A stretch of 64,000 nt of DNA from Planctomycetota bacterium. GTDB taxonomy: Bacteria > Planctomycetota > Planctomycetia > Pirellulales > Pirellulaceae. The notes beneath the pieces are model-generated. The model made no database searches and had not been told where the DNA came from. It was given only the letters and a program-made list of their open reading frames with translations. The stretch covers positions 310,001-374,000 of the forward strand of contig CAUJHS010000117.1 of the NCBI GenBank assembly GCA_963204915.1. Direction: 5' to 3'. This document shows positions 1-9,473 of the stretch, one piece after another. The translations under genes and the position numbers were made by a program. Each line of letters begins with the position of its first letter. Position 1 is the first letter of the stretch.

Positions 1-351
1 CAAGACCCGATCGCGAAGACGGGGCGTCAGCGTATCGACCCCAGTTATCCTCACGGTTGGACCATGGGTCAGTCGAACGGGAGCATTCTTCGTAGCACAA
101 ACCTGGCTGCGATGATGGAGCGGCCCTTCAACCTCGCCACCATTCGTTACCCCATCGGCACGCGCGCCTACAACTTGCCCGGCGTGCATGAAAACAAAGG
201 GTCGAACAACCCGCTTGTTTCAGAGCATCCCGGCGGTATTATGGTCGCACTAGCCGACGGAAGCATTCGCTCCATGTCGGCCACCACCGATTTGATCTTG
301 CTCAAGCGAGCCGCAGTTCGCGACGACGGGCAAGCGATCACCTTGCCGTAG
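1..351 (+). CDS. DUF1559 prepilin-like protein, C-terminal fragment
   Basis: The reading frame is open from the first base of the window, so the gene is cut at its 5' end and only about 116 residues remain. The tail carries the planctomycete DUF1559 signature: an EHPGG segment, then ALADGSIRSM (the H-x-GG ... DG motif near the C-terminus). Family members are type II-secretion-like prepilins with an N-terminal methylation helix, which is outside the window. It is followed by a small lipoprotein and a CRTAC1 protein on the same strand, a common planctomycete grouping. Function beyond a pseudopilin-like surface protein is unknown. Confidence 0.85.
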   Translation, partial: QDPIAKTGRQRIDPSYPHGWTMGQSNGSILRSTNLAAMMERPFNLATIRYPIGTRAYNLPGVHENKGSNNPLVSEHPGGIMVALADGSIRSMSATTDLILLKRAAVRDDGQAITLP

Positions 352-370
352 TTCCTTGGCGAGGCGCTGT

Positions 371-393
371 ACCGCTTCCTCCAAGGAAGCGGT
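371..393 (+). terminator. Hairpin after the DUF1559 gene, possible terminator
   Basis: A perfect 9-bp stem (ACCGCTTCC / GGAAGCGGT) with a 5-base loop lies 20 bases after the DUF1559 stop codon. There is no T-run after it, so it is not a classic intrinsic terminator. Its core (CCGCTTCC...GGAAGCGG) resembles the palindromic repeats near 42.3 kb, so it could be a member of that repeat family instead. Confidence 0.4.
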
Positions 394-542
394 CCACCTG
401 TTCCACGATGATGAAAATTCAACAGAGCGCGTCGCTGCGGTTCACTTCGGCATGTGGCGACGCGTTCTGCGTTAGTACGTACTACAACACATCGACCATC
501 CCTCGCATTACTACGAGTTGCTCAAGGAAATCGAATCTGATT

Positions 543-1010
543 ATGCAACACTCCGTCATCGTATCGCGTTTGATGATGGCTTCGTGCCTCTTATTGTTGG
601 TTGTTGGATGTGGCGGCGATGGCAAAGGCCCCACCGGCACGATTAGCGGCAAACTCCTGTTGAACGGTCAACCGGCTCCTGCAGGCACCCAAATTCACTT
701 CCTCTCGAACACCGGCGATGCGACCGGCGCCGAAGTCTCCGGAGACGGCACGTTTACGATCATGGGCGTGACGGTCGGCTCGTACCAAGTTTCGGTGACT
801 CCTCCCGCCGCACAAACCGTGGAGATGACGCCGGAAGAAGCCATGCGGAAGGTGCACGGAACCGCCCCAGGCGAGAAAGGCACCGATCTAGACGCGTTTT
901 CCAGTCAGGCGGCCAAGACCATTCCGCAGAAATTCACCGATTTCGGCACCAGCGGCGTCAAGTTCGAAGTGAAAGAAGGCAGCAACGACTTCCTGCTCGA
1001 TATGAAGTAA
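543..1010 (+). CDS. Small lipoprotein with a carboxypeptidase-regulatory-like fold
   Basis: A 155-residue protein. The ATG at 543 is chosen because it gives a normal lipoprotein signal: a hydrophobic MMASCLLLLVVGC stretch ending in a lipobox Cys at residue 23. The mature part begins with a G-rich stretch and then a beta-rich segment (GTISGKLLLNGQPAPAGTQI, TFTIMGVTVGSYQVSV) typical of the short transthyretin/carboxypeptidase regulatory-like lipoproteins that often follow DUF1559 genes in planctomycetes. Probably an outer-surface or periplasmic lipoprotein. Its exact role is unknown. The longer in-frame upstream extension lacks signal character. Confidence 0.75.
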   Translation: MQHSVIVSRLMMASCLLLLVVGCGGDGKGPTGTISGKLLLNGQPAPAGTQIHFLSNTGDATGAEVSGDGTFTIMGVTVGSYQVSVTPPAAQTVEMTPEEAMRKVHGTAPGEKGTDLDAFSSQAAKTIPQKFTDFGTSGVKFEVKEGSNDFLLDMK

Positions 1011-1040
1011 TCGAACCAACGCCTCAAAGACTTTCTTATC

Positions 1041-2783
1041 TTGACGCGCTTTCGATGTTGCTGGTGGCTGACGGTCTTCGCGGCGGCTTGCCTTGGCGGC
1101 TGCCGCAAGGAAGATGCGCCAACACGACGGGCGCCAAACTCGTCGTCGATCGATATTGCGGCGAACTCCGCGACAGCATCTCCTCGACCGCTGCGTGATG
1201 ACGACTGGTTTGAAGACGTCACCGAGCAATCGGGCGTGGCGTTTGAGTACCGCAATGGCCGTGAGGCGAACCGCTTCACGATCTTGGAAACCGTGGGCGG
1301 CGGCGTCGGAATGCTCGATTACGATCGAGACGGCGACCTCGATCTGTTCTTTCCCGGCGGCGGTTCGTTCGATGCTCAGGGGCAAGTAACCGGCCGAGTC
1401 GGCGGGTTGTTTCGCAACGAGGGCGACTTCCGTTTTATCGAAGTTACGCGAGAAGCGGGGCTGAATGACGCGTCGTTGTACACCCACGGTTGCCTCGCGT
1501 TCGACTACAACCAGGACGGCTTCCTCGATTTGCTGGTGACGGGATACGGCGGATGTCGGCTCTTTCGCAACACCCAGCAAGCCCGCTTCATCGACGCGAC
1601 CGCCGAGGCGGGCCTCGAAGCCAACGACTGGACCACGGCCGCGGCCGCCGCCGACGTGGACCGCGACGGCTGGCCTGACCTTTACCTGGCGACGTACGTG
1701 ACGTGGGCGCCCGCAGACGACGCCCGACGTTTTTGCGGAGATCGCGAACGCGAAATTCGCGACGTATGTCCTCCCCAGCTTTATCCCGACGCGCCCGATC
1801 GTTTGTTCCGCAATTTGGGCAACGGACGATTTGAGGAGATCACCGAACAGGCGGAATTAGTCCCACAAGGGCGCGGCCTAGGAGTGCTGGCGACCGACAT
1901 CAACCGCGACGGCTGGAATGATTTCTATCTCGCCAACGACGCTGGCTTCAATCACCTTTACCTCGGCGCCGGGGGTGGAAAACTTCACGAGACAGGACTC
2001 TCGGCGGGCGTGGGCGGCAATGAACATGGTCTGGCCGAAGGAAGCATGGGCGTCGATCTTGCCGATTTCAACGGCGACGGACTTGCGGATTTGTGGGTCA
2101 CGAACTTTGAACTGGAAGACAACTCGCTTTACGCCGGACTGGAGAAAAACGTCTTCCAGCACGCGACCTTGGCGTCGGGGTTGGCGGGGCAATGTTTCCG
2201 CTATGTCGGCTTTGGAACCGGCTTCGCCGATTTCGACTCCGACGGCAGTCAGGATCTACTCATCATCAATGGCAACGTGTTCTACACGCTGGGCCAGGCG
2301 CCCTTCGAGCAGCCCGCGTTTATTTTCCGCAACTTGGGCGATCGGTTTGAGAATGCGACCCAAACCGCCGGGCCCTACTTTTCGGTTCCGCACCCGGGAC
2401 GCGGCGCCGCGATTGGCGACTTGAATAACGACGGCGCTCTGGATGTGGTCGTATCGCACATGAACGCGCCTGTGGCGGTGCTGCGCAATCGAAAGCCGCC
2501 GGCGCAGTTTCTCTCACTACGCCTGCAAGCCACGCAGGGCGAACGTGAAGCGGTCGGCGCGCGGGTGCTTTTGGTCGATGGCGATCAAACCACCGTACAT
2601 TGGATTCGTAGCGGCGCGGGCTATCTTTCACAGTTTGACCCGCGCGTCATCTTTCCTCTGACCGCCGGCGCCCGGCCCGAAGTGCGCGTCGAATGGCCAG
2701 GCCGCAAGGTCGAAGTTTTTGACAATCTTCCGCTGAATCAGACACGCGACCTGGTCGAAGGCCAAGGCCGCGTGTCGCCATAA
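1041..2783 (+). CDS. CRTAC1-like FG-GAP/VCBS lipoprotein with ASPIC/UnbV C-terminus
   Basis: A 580-residue exported protein starting at a TTG 31 bases after the previous gene; this start gives a lipobox (LGGC, Cys at 21). The body holds repeated calcium-loop motifs of the FG-GAP/VCBS type (DYDRDGDLDLFF, DYNQDGFLDLLV, DVDRDGWPDLYL, DFNGDGLADLWV, DFDSDGSQDLLI, DLNNDGALDVVV), predicting a beta-propeller. The last ~100 residues match the ASPIC/UnbV domain (GARV, GYLSQ, VEWPGRKVEVF). Such proteins are abundant in planctomycetes and are thought to be extracellular, perhaps for adhesion or polymer binding. It probably forms an operon with the two upstream genes. Confidence 0.88.
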   Translation: MTRFRCCWWLTVFAAACLGGCRKEDAPTRRAPNSSSIDIAANSATASPRPLRDDDWFEDVTEQSGVAFEYRNGREANRFTILETVGGGVGMLDYDRDGDLDLFFPGGGSFDAQGQVTGRVGGLFRNEGDFRFIEVTREAGLNDASLYTHGCLAFDYNQDGFLDLLVTGYGGCRLFRNTQQARFIDATAEAGLEANDWTTAAAAADVDRDGWPDLYLATYVTWAPADDARRFCGDREREIRDVCPPQLYPDAPDRLFRNLGNGRFEEITEQAELVPQGRGLGVLATDINRDGWNDFYLANDAGFNHLYLGAGGGKLHETGLSAGVGGNEHGLAEGSMGVDLADFNGDGLADLWVTNFELEDNSLYAGLEKNVFQHATLASGLAGQCFRYVGFGTGFADFDSDGSQDLLIINGNVFYTLGQAPFEQPAFIFRNLGDRFENATQTAGPYFSVPHPGRGAAIGDLNNDGALDVVVSHMNAPVAVLRNRKPPAQFLSLRLQATQGEREAVGARVLLVDGDQTTVHWIRSGAGYLSQFDPRVIFPLTAGARPEVRVEWPGRKVEVFDNLPLNQTRDLVEGQGRVSP

Positions 2784-2825
2784 TCCCTGCCGCATCAAAC
2801 GGAGAAGCGCCGCAGGACTCGCGAT

Positions 2826-4265
2826 CTATCGCACCTTGTTAGCGCGGCGCCCTTTCTTTTTCGCGGGACCGTCGCCTGGAGCATGCGGCGCGTCGGGCGC
2901 GTTCTTCTTGGGCAAGTGCAATGCAAGTTCCTGTTTCACGGCCGCGTGCTGCGGGGCATCGGCCAGATTGCTCCACTCGGCCGGGTCGGCGGTGTGGTCG
3001 TAAAGTTCTTCGCTCCCGTCCGCGTAACGAATATAGCGCCACCGCTGCGTGCGAACGGCGTGATTGTCCCGGCCGTGGGTGGTCACGGCGGCGTGCTTCC
3101 ACTCCGCCTTGGGGTTTTCCAAGAGCGGCCGCAGGCTGACTCCTTCCACATGTTCAGGCCGAGGCGCGCCGCACAAATCGGCCAGCGTAGGATAGATGCT
3201 CATGAAATCGACCGGGCGCTCACAGACGCCGCCGGCCTTCGTCACGCCGGGCGCCACCACCATCAGCGGTGCACGGGTCGCTTCTTCCCACAGGGCGAAC
3301 TTACGCCAATGCTGCTTCTCGCCCAAGTGCCAACCGTGATCTCCCCAGAGCATCACGATGGTGTTATTCCGATGTGGGCTGGCGTCGAGCGCGTCGATCA
3401 ACCGGCCGATTTGCGCATCGGCAAAGGAAATCGCCGCTAAGTATCCTTGCACCGCATAGCGCCAGTTGTCGGTTTGGATGATCGTGGCGTGGTCGCCCTC
3501 GGGCTTAGCCATGCGCCGTCCTGCGGCGGGCACATCGTCCAGATCGTTTTCGGGAGCCTGGGGCAACGTGATTTTGTCCACCGGGTACATGTCGTAATAC
3601 TTTTGCGGAACTTGCCATGGCATGTGCGGCCGCGCCAGTCCGCACGCCAGGAAGAACGGCTGATCCTGCGGTTGATTCAATTGTTCGATGGCCCAAGAGA
3701 CGATGCGGTAGTCGCCCAGGTCTTCGTCGCGCGCGTCAAGCCGTCCCCACACAATACCCCCAGCGCTGCTATGCAGATCGTTCCGCACTTCGCGGCTCGG
3801 CTGAGGATCGCTCCCCTTGGAGACCGATTCATTCCACGAGGCGGAATCGTTAAACCCTCCGTGATAAATCTTGCCTCCCGCGACGGCGCGGTAACCGTGA
3901 TTCATCAAAAGTTGCGGCAAAGTCACAATGTCGGGCATCACGGGTCGCCAGGGCTGCGAGTTGTGATAGACGCCCGAAGTCGAAGGCCGCACGCCGGTCA
4001 TCAAGGCGGCCCGCGAGGGATTACAGGCCGGCGCCGCACAATGGGCATTGGCGAACAACACTCCGCGAGCCGCAAGGCGATCCAGATTCGGCGTTTTCAC
4101 ATCGGGGTGGCCGCCCAGGCAATGCACCCAATCGTTCAAGTCGTCAACGGCAATGAATAGCACGTTCGGTCGCGCCGCCTCTTGCGCCGGGCTCGCATGC
4201 GCTGCGAACGCTGGCAACCCGATGACTCCGCACAAGACCACCACAACACGCAGACAGCGCCACAT
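2826..4265 (-). CDS. Secreted sulfatase, iduronate-2-sulfatase-like
   Basis: A 479-residue type I sulfatase that hydrolyses sulfate esters, probably on algal or host polysaccharides. The start at 4265 is supported by an AAGGAG ribosome site and directly begins a signal peptide (MWRCLRVVVVLCGVIG). The catalytic signature CNPSRAALMTG has Cys81, the residue converted to formylglycine. Metal ligands are visible in the N-terminal VDDLNDW and in the later GDHGWHLGEKQHW segment. The overall pattern (early LNDW, SIYPTLADLCG) is closest to iduronate sulfatases. The tail is Lys/Arg-rich. No FGE maturase is nearby. True substrate unknown. Confidence 0.92.
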   Translation of the reverse strand: MWRCLRVVVVLCGVIGLPAFAAHASPAQEAARPNVLFIAVDDLNDWVHCLGGHPDVKTPNLDRLAARGVLFANAHCAAPACNPSRAALMTGVRPSTSGVYHNSQPWRPVMPDIVTLPQLLMNHGYRAVAGGKIYHGGFNDSASWNESVSKGSDPQPSREVRNDLHSSAGGIVWGRLDARDEDLGDYRIVSWAIEQLNQPQDQPFFLACGLARPHMPWQVPQKYYDMYPVDKITLPQAPENDLDDVPAAGRRMAKPEGDHATIIQTDNWRYAVQGYLAAISFADAQIGRLIDALDASPHRNNTIVMLWGDHGWHLGEKQHWRKFALWEEATRAPLMVVAPGVTKAGGVCERPVDFMSIYPTLADLCGAPRPEHVEGVSLRPLLENPKAEWKHAAVTTHGRDNHAVRTQRWRYIRYADGSEELYDHTADPAEWSNLADAPQHAAVKQELALHLPKKNAPDAPHAPGDGPAKKKGRRANKVR

Positions 4266-4402
4266 CACTTGATCTCCTTGACGACCAGCCACAAGACGCA
4301 ACACGGAGAGAACCAACGAGAAAAGACCGAGATCGTTCGCACAAGCAACGAACCGGAAGGTCAACCGCGTCATTCCGATCAACGGCAGCCGCTATTGTAA
4401 TC

Positions 4403-5017
4403 TCAAGGACCGGCGGCGCGGAGCGCGCCAAGACCGCCGCCGACTTTTTCATGGACGTCGCCCGTGGCGCGAACGACGAGCACTTTGAGCGGCGCATAGT
4501 ACACGATCGTAAACGGACCACCCACGGTATCCCACTTGTCGGCCGCAATTGTGCGCTGAATGAGATTGACCAGAGCCGGGCCCCAGTCGCCAATCATGGC
4601 GCCTCCTCCGAGCGCGGCTTCAACGCCCGCGAGATCCGGCTGCAGGTCGTCCCACGATTGAGCCTCGTAGGCCGCATAGGAATCGGTCGCGGCTGCCGCT
4701 TGAGTTGTGCGTGGATAGGGCTTGGCCTCTTTCGCAATCTGCCGCTCTAACTCGCGCTGGCTGGCGATGAGCCGACTGCGCAGCTTGATTCGCAGTTGTT
4801 TGAGCGTGTCGCTGGTTTCCCACCGGGGGTCCGAAGAAATTTCAGCATAAAGCGCAACCAATGCGCCAAGAGCGGCCGCCCGCCGTTCCAGCGACGGCGC
4901 CGTTGCTTCCTTGCGCAGCGTTTCGCGCGCCTCGTGCTGATATTCGTGAAAACCTCGCAGCGGCGCATCGGGGGACGCCGCCAACAGGGCCGTCGCCAGG
5001 AAGATGATGCCGGTCAT
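4403..5017 (-). CDS. Secreted protein of unknown function
   Basis: A 204-residue protein. The ATG at 5017 is preceded by GAGGGAG and opens a signal peptide (GIIFLATALLAASPDAP). The mature part begins with a helical region rich in Arg, Glu and Ala (about residues 25-95) and ends with a short beta segment (GPFTIVYYAPLKVLVVRATGDVHEKVGG). I do not recognise a family. It follows the kinase/caspase gene on the same strand with a 186-base gap, so it could be part of that cluster or independent. Confidence 0.6.
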   Translation of the reverse strand: MTGIIFLATALLAASPDAPLRGFHEYQHEARETLRKEATAPSLERRAAALGALVALYAEISSDPRWETSDTLKQLRIKLRSRLIASQRELERQIAKEAKPYPRTTQAAAATDSYAAYEAQSWDDLQPDLAGVEAALGGGAMIGDWGPALVNLIQRTIAADKWDTVGGPFTIVYYAPLKVLVVRATGDVHEKVGGGLGALRAAGP

Positions 5018-5203
5018 ACGCTCCCTCGTTCCGCCTGTGAAAACTTGGACGCCCTCGGGGAAGGAATCACGCAAAGCCGCATGAACACGCAACAAAAAGC
5101 ACCGCGGCGCCGCAATCGGCCGTGTTCCTGCTTTTTCTTGGCGAGAGCCGACGGCAACCTGTGCTGACGGTCGTTGTTGTTTGCAGTGTACCATGCATTT
5201 GCA

Positions 5204-8200
5204 TCACTGCTCCAGTCGATTGCGCACATGGACCGCCGACGACTCCAAGGGAAAGGCGGCATAGGTGTTTGAGTTCATTTTTTGCAGGTTGATACGTGGC
5301 TCCAAGCTTGGGTCTTCCTGGATTTGCTGCTCGAAGTTCGCAAGAAGACTACGCACGTGCTCACGTCCCGCGGCGTATTTTTCACCGGCGGCGGCGCCAT
5401 GCCGTGCGACGGCTTGATCGAGCAATTCCAGCGCCTGGCCTGCCGGAGCGCGAACCGACCACGTGGCGCTCGCGCTGAGTTCACGCAGCCGCCCCGTCCA
5501 TTCAAACAAGGCCAGCGCCGCCGGGTTGGCCGCCCCGCTGGACGGCGCGGGAAGCCGCTCAACAAAGTACTGGAGCGCCGCCACGGCAGCCGCGTACTCG
5601 CGCTTTTCAAAATTGATCCACGCCACCGCCTGATGCGCTAAGAGAACGTCGTCATGTTCCAGCCGAACTTGCTCGAACGCGCGCAACGCCTCATCGCGTT
5701 GTCGGGCCTTCAAGTACACCAACCCCAAGGCCAACAGGGGCTCCGGTTGTCCAGCGGCAAGGCGCAGGGCCTTCTCACTCTCAAGCCGCGCCACCAAAGG
5801 ATCAACCTTGGACTGACTCAAAAACGTCAGCAAGCGGCGAATCGCTTGTTTGGCTTCGTCGGTCAAACGAGGCGGCGTGGCGTCGGCCAGAAACAATCGC
5901 GGGGTTTGTTCGCCCGCGCTCAAGGCCGCCATTGCCGATGCGCAGCGCTCCACGAATTGTCCCAATTCCGTCGGTTCGATCAGGTTGTCGCGCGCGGTAT
6001 CGGCGGCGCCCGAATAACCCTCCACAAGACACTCGGCGAACAGGCTATGCGTCGGGTCGTCGGGAGTAGGCGAACCTCTTTGTCCCGCCGAGCAACTCGC
6101 CAGCACGTGCAGCGTACGCAAGGCTCGCACGCGGCGGCTTTCGAGCACCAACTTCATCAACTCGGCGGCGGAAGGTTGCTGGCGCAGGTCGGCGCCGTCG
6201 CCGGAATGACAACTATCCAGCAACAGCGTCTTTTGTTGTGCAGGGCAGGCTTCCAGTTGATCAATCAGCCACGCCAGATCCAATCCAGTTTCGGCGGGCC
6301 GAGCGAGCGTGAAATCTCGCGTTGCAAGATAAATCTTGCCGTCATCGGCAACGTAAGCATGCGTGACAAGGTAAATGTGTAACTCCGCCTCTGGCGGGAT
6401 GCTCGCCAAAACCTTCGGCAACTCTTGCTCCAGGCGAATTCGGCTCTCATCGTCAAAGCGAATCGCCTGAGCCGGCGGAACCGCATACCGCGCAATGAGC
6501 CGTTCGCGCAACTGCTTCGCGCTCGCCAGCGCATAGGGCAGCGGCGAAAGCGTTGCGTCATCGAAGTTCTGGTTCGCAAGCAACAGCGCCCACTTCTGCA
6601 AATCCGGCGGCCGCGTCGCTTGGAGCGTAAGAATCGTGGGAGATTGATCGCCCGGTGAGTCGTGCGTGAGCTCGACCACGTCGCCTACCCGAAGATCGGT
6701 TGGCTGCGCCGCTTCACCGGCCAGCGTGATCTTGCAGTCGGGCGACAAGACGAACAGGTTCGACGCCGAATCGCCTTGCAGCGCAATGTCGAGCGTGCCG
6801 GTTTCGTACGCGATGCGGCGGATCGCGCCTTGTTGGCGGAACGCCCGGTACGCATCGATCCCTACGATTTGTACGTCGCGGCGCACGGTAATGCGGTCGC
6901 CGGGTTGAAGATCAACCGCTTTGAGCAGTTTCCCTTCCACAAACCGCAGGCCGTTCAGTGTGATTTGGGCCGACTCAGCCACGGGCAGCGTCATCAAAGG
7001 AGCGTCCTGATCGGCGCCCAGGGCGAAGGTGAGCTCTGCACGATTCGCATTCACATCGCGCACCACGCCGCGGTGCTCGACAATCCGCCGTACGTCGAGT
7101 GCTATTGCGAATGGCCCGGCATCACCCATCGCATGTTGTACGACGGCTTGGTCTCCCTCGTTCAAGTTCTCCAAAGCCAACGGTTGGCCGGCTCGTTGCG
7201 AATCGCCGTTCAAGGAGATCCGCGTAGCTGGCGTGGTTTGCAGCACGAATTCTTTGTCCGCATCCTCGCCTTCCGCCACTTGCAAGACGAACTGTCCTTC
7301 ATCCGCTTGGATGCGCGCCAAGCTGCCCGTGTGGGTTTCAGGGCGCGAAGCGACGATCTCTTGAAAAGGGCGTTGTTGTGCGTCGCGCAGGGTGCGCACG
7401 GTCACGCGATCGCCGGGTTGCAGGTCGCGCAGTTGACGCTCCCGCCGGTTGAGCATCACGCGGTCATGGTCAAACAACGCAATCTCTTTCCAATCGTCTC
7501 CCACGGCGATGACAAACTTCTGCTCGCCCAGTTGGACGTTTTGTAAAACGCCCTGAATTGGCTCGGGAGGCGGCGGGGGCGGCGCGGGCTGAGGCTTTTC
7601 CAGCGGATAGAACAGCATGGCCAGGCTGAACACTACACTCGCCGTGAATGCGGCAATCGCGCCCCAACGGCGCTTCTTTTGCCGGGCCAGTTCGACGGCG
7701 TTTGCCTCCTTGGCGTCCGATTGGTCATGGTCCACCGGCATCGCAACTCCGCTGCCGCCGAGATCGGCCAGGACTTCCCGAGCCGTGCGATAACGTTGCG
7801 ATAAATCTTTGACCGTAAGTTTTTGAAGCACATGCGCCAGATCCTCAGGCAGCCCCTCCAGGATGGTGCGCAGCTCCGGCAAACGCCGGTCCGGCGCGCT
7901 ATGCCACAACATCCAGGCCATTTGTTGATCGCGCCCGAAGGCGGCCAGCCCCGGAAACAGCAAATCGAAGTCCGAGCCGCAAATCAACTCCAGCACGGTG
8001 AAGCCGAGGGAGTACAAGTCGCTGGCCGGACCAACCGGGCCAAATTGATCCGAGACCACCTCCGGCGCCATGTACTTGGTGGTTCCCTTCAGCAGGCTCC
8101 CGTCGGGGTCGCTGGCGCGTCGCGCGAGGCCAAAGTCGCCTAGCTTGACCAGGTTCTGGCGGCTGAGGAGCAAGTTGCCGGGTTTGATGTCGCCGTGAAT

Positions 8201-8575
8201 GATGCCCTGCGTGTGCAGCAAGTGTAGCCCTTGCGCGGCTTGAATGAGCGTTTGCCGTGCGTCGGGCAACGCCATGGGGCGGCCCTGATACAATTGCTTC
8301 AAGCTGCCTTGCATCAGCTCCAAGACGAGGCATCCCCGCGACTCGACCACATCGTAGATGGTCAAAATGTGCGGATGCTCCAGCGAAGCGAGCAACTGGG
8401 CCTCTTGCCAGTAACGAGCCAACGTGGTCCGATCGCTCAGAAACTGCTGGAGGATTTGCTTGATCGCCACGTCGCGCCCGAGTTTCAAATCGCGCGCAGC
8501 GTACACCGTGGCGAAGCTGCCCGAGCCAACTTCGCGGACAATTTGGTACCGAGTTTGCGTGGATTCGGTCATCAT
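5204..8575 (-). CDS. Ser/Thr protein kinase fused to OB-like repeats, caspase-like domain and C-terminal helical repeats
   Basis: A 1123-residue fusion. Residues ~10-275 are a PknB-type kinase: GSGSFATV loop, Lys39, catalytic HGDIKPGN at 127-134 (HRD changed to HGD), DFG at 147, APE-like MAPEV. A single membrane helix follows (~304-323), then a Pro-rich linker. Residues ~340-655 hold about four repeats of a beta-rich unit (GxV...ITLNG...LQPGDRVTV) resembling DUF5666/OB folds. Residues ~660-800 are a caspase-like (C14) domain with candidate His739 (VTHAYV) and Cys789 (DSCHSG). The end is TPR-like. The ATG overlaps the upstream stop codon (ATGA), so it is translationally coupled to the zinc-ribbon gene. 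The kinase probably faces the cytoplasm and the caspase the periplasm. Confidence 0.85.
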   Translation of the reverse strand: MMTESTQTRYQIVREVGSGSFATVYAARDLKLGRDVAIKQILQQFLSDRTTLARYWQEAQLLASLEHPHILTIYDVVESRGCLVLELMQGSLKQLYQGRPMALPDARQTLIQAAQGLHLLHTQGIIHGDIKPGNLLLSRQNLVKLGDFGLARRASDPDGSLLKGTTKYMAPEVVSDQFGPVGPASDLYSLGFTVLELICGSDFDLLFPGLAAFGRDQQMAWMLWHSAPDRRLPELRTILEGLPEDLAHVLQKLTVKDLSQRYRTAREVLADLGGSGVAMPVDHDQSDAKEANAVELARQKKRRWGAIAAFTASVVFSLAMLFYPLEKPQPAPPPPPPEPIQGVLQNVQLGEQKFVIAVGDDWKEIALFDHDRVMLNRRERQLRDLQPGDRVTVRTLRDAQQRPFQEIVASRPETHTGSLARIQADEGQFVLQVAEGEDADKEFVLQTTPATRISLNGDSQRAGQPLALENLNEGDQAVVQHAMGDAGPFAIALDVRRIVEHRGVVRDVNANRAELTFALGADQDAPLMTLPVAESAQITLNGLRFVEGKLLKAVDLQPGDRITVRRDVQIVGIDAYRAFRQQGAIRRIAYETGTLDIALQGDSASNLFVLSPDCKITLAGEAAQPTDLRVGDVVELTHDSPGDQSPTILTLQATRPPDLQKWALLLANQNFDDATLSPLPYALASAKQLRERLIARYAVPPAQAIRFDDESRIRLEQELPKVLASIPPEAELHIYLVTHAYVADDGKIYLATRDFTLARPAETGLDLAWLIDQLEACPAQQKTLLLDSCHSGDGADLRQQPSAAELMKLVLESRRVRALRTLHVLASCSAGQRGSPTPDDPTHSLFAECLVEGYSGAADTARDNLIEPTELGQFVERCASAMAALSAGEQTPRLFLADATPPRLTDEAKQAIRRLLTFLSQSKVDPLVARLESEKALRLAAGQPEPLLALGLVYLKARQRDEALRAFEQVRLEHDDVLLAHQAVAWINFEKREYAAAVAALQYFVERLPAPSSGAANPAALALFEWTGRLRELSASATWSVRAPAGQALELLDQAVARHGAAAGEKYAAGREHVRSLLANFEQQIQEDPSLEPRINLQKMNSNTYAAFPLESSAVHVRNRLEQ

Positions 8576-9390
8576 CGGAACGCGGACGGCGTTTCCTCAC
8601 CGAGCAGGAGCGACAAATAGGACTGAAGTTCACGATCGGCCGTAGGACTCCCGGTCACGCCAATGTACGGGTTCCGATCTTCGGCTAACAGGCGATCCAT
8701 GACCTTGCGGTAGTAGGCGCGTTCGGCGGCGTAGTCGCCGCGCGAGTGCGCCTGTTGGGCGTGCCGCAACTCCATTTGATACGGCTGCAGCGGGGCGCCC
8801 GTTCGCGATGCAGAAAACGCCTGCACGCGCTGCCGCGCTTCGGCTTGGCGTTCGGGGTCGGTTCGATACGGATCGAAATCGGTCAGCAACAACACCGCCG
8901 AAGCGCCCAAGCTCAAGGCGAACAATAACGCCATGAACACCGGATTCGACTGGATGGCTTTGAAATCTGGGGTTCGGCGAGGCGCCGTGGTTTCGGTCAA
9001 CTGCAATTCGGGAAGTTTGCCTTCCACGGTGGGCTGCAAAATGGGGGCCGACAGCTTTTGTCGCAAGATTCGGACGGTTGTCGACGCTTCGGCCGATTGG
9101 GTCGCCGCCTGAGAACTCACCTCAGGCGAATGCTGACTCCGTACCGGCGCCTGCACGGCGTGTCCCCGTGCCGCCCGGTCGGCCAGCGAAACCGCACGGG
9201 CCATGTCCTCATGAGGGTCCGGCAGCGGTGGAGCCGCCGAAGGCGCGTGACCGCCAGGCGCAACAAGACCTCCAGGCGCGGCAAGAAATGTGCGCCCGCA
9301 ACGTGGACAATCAATGGGATGTTCAAGCCGCTTGCGCGGAATTTGAAGCGGCGCCTGACAATAGGGACAGTGTTGAACGGGCATCAGCAA
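8572..9390 (-). CDS. Zinc-ribbon membrane protein coupled to the kinase/caspase gene
   Basis: A 272-residue protein. Residues ~8-36 form a zinc ribbon with two Cys pairs (CPYC and CPRC). A low-complexity region rich in Ala, Pro and Ser follows, then one membrane helix near residues 152-170 (VFMALLFALSLGASAVLLL) and a C-terminal helical tail of about 100 residues. The 4-base overlap with the kinase/caspase start suggests one transcript and perhaps a shared complex. Planctomycetes have many zinc-ribbon membrane proteins of this layout with no known function. Confidence 0.7.
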   Translation of the reverse strand: MLMPVQHCPYCQAPLQIPRKRLEHPIDCPRCGRTFLAAPGGLVAPGGHAPSAAPPLPDPHEDMARAVSLADRAARGHAVQAPVRSQHSPEVSSQAATQSAEASTTVRILRQKLSAPILQPTVEGKLPELQLTETTAPRRTPDFKAIQSNPVFMALLFALSLGASAVLLLTDFDPYRTDPERQAEARQRVQAFSASRTGAPLQPYQMELRHAQQAHSRGDYAAERAYYRKVMDRLLAEDRNPYIGVTGSPTADRELQSYLSLLLGEETPSAFR

Positions 9391-9473
9391 AACTCAAGCC
9401 TTCCGCCGTACCGGGGGCAAGATCGCGCGAAGCGGTCTTTACGGCGAGGCCAAGGGAAACGCCGCTGGGGGCC

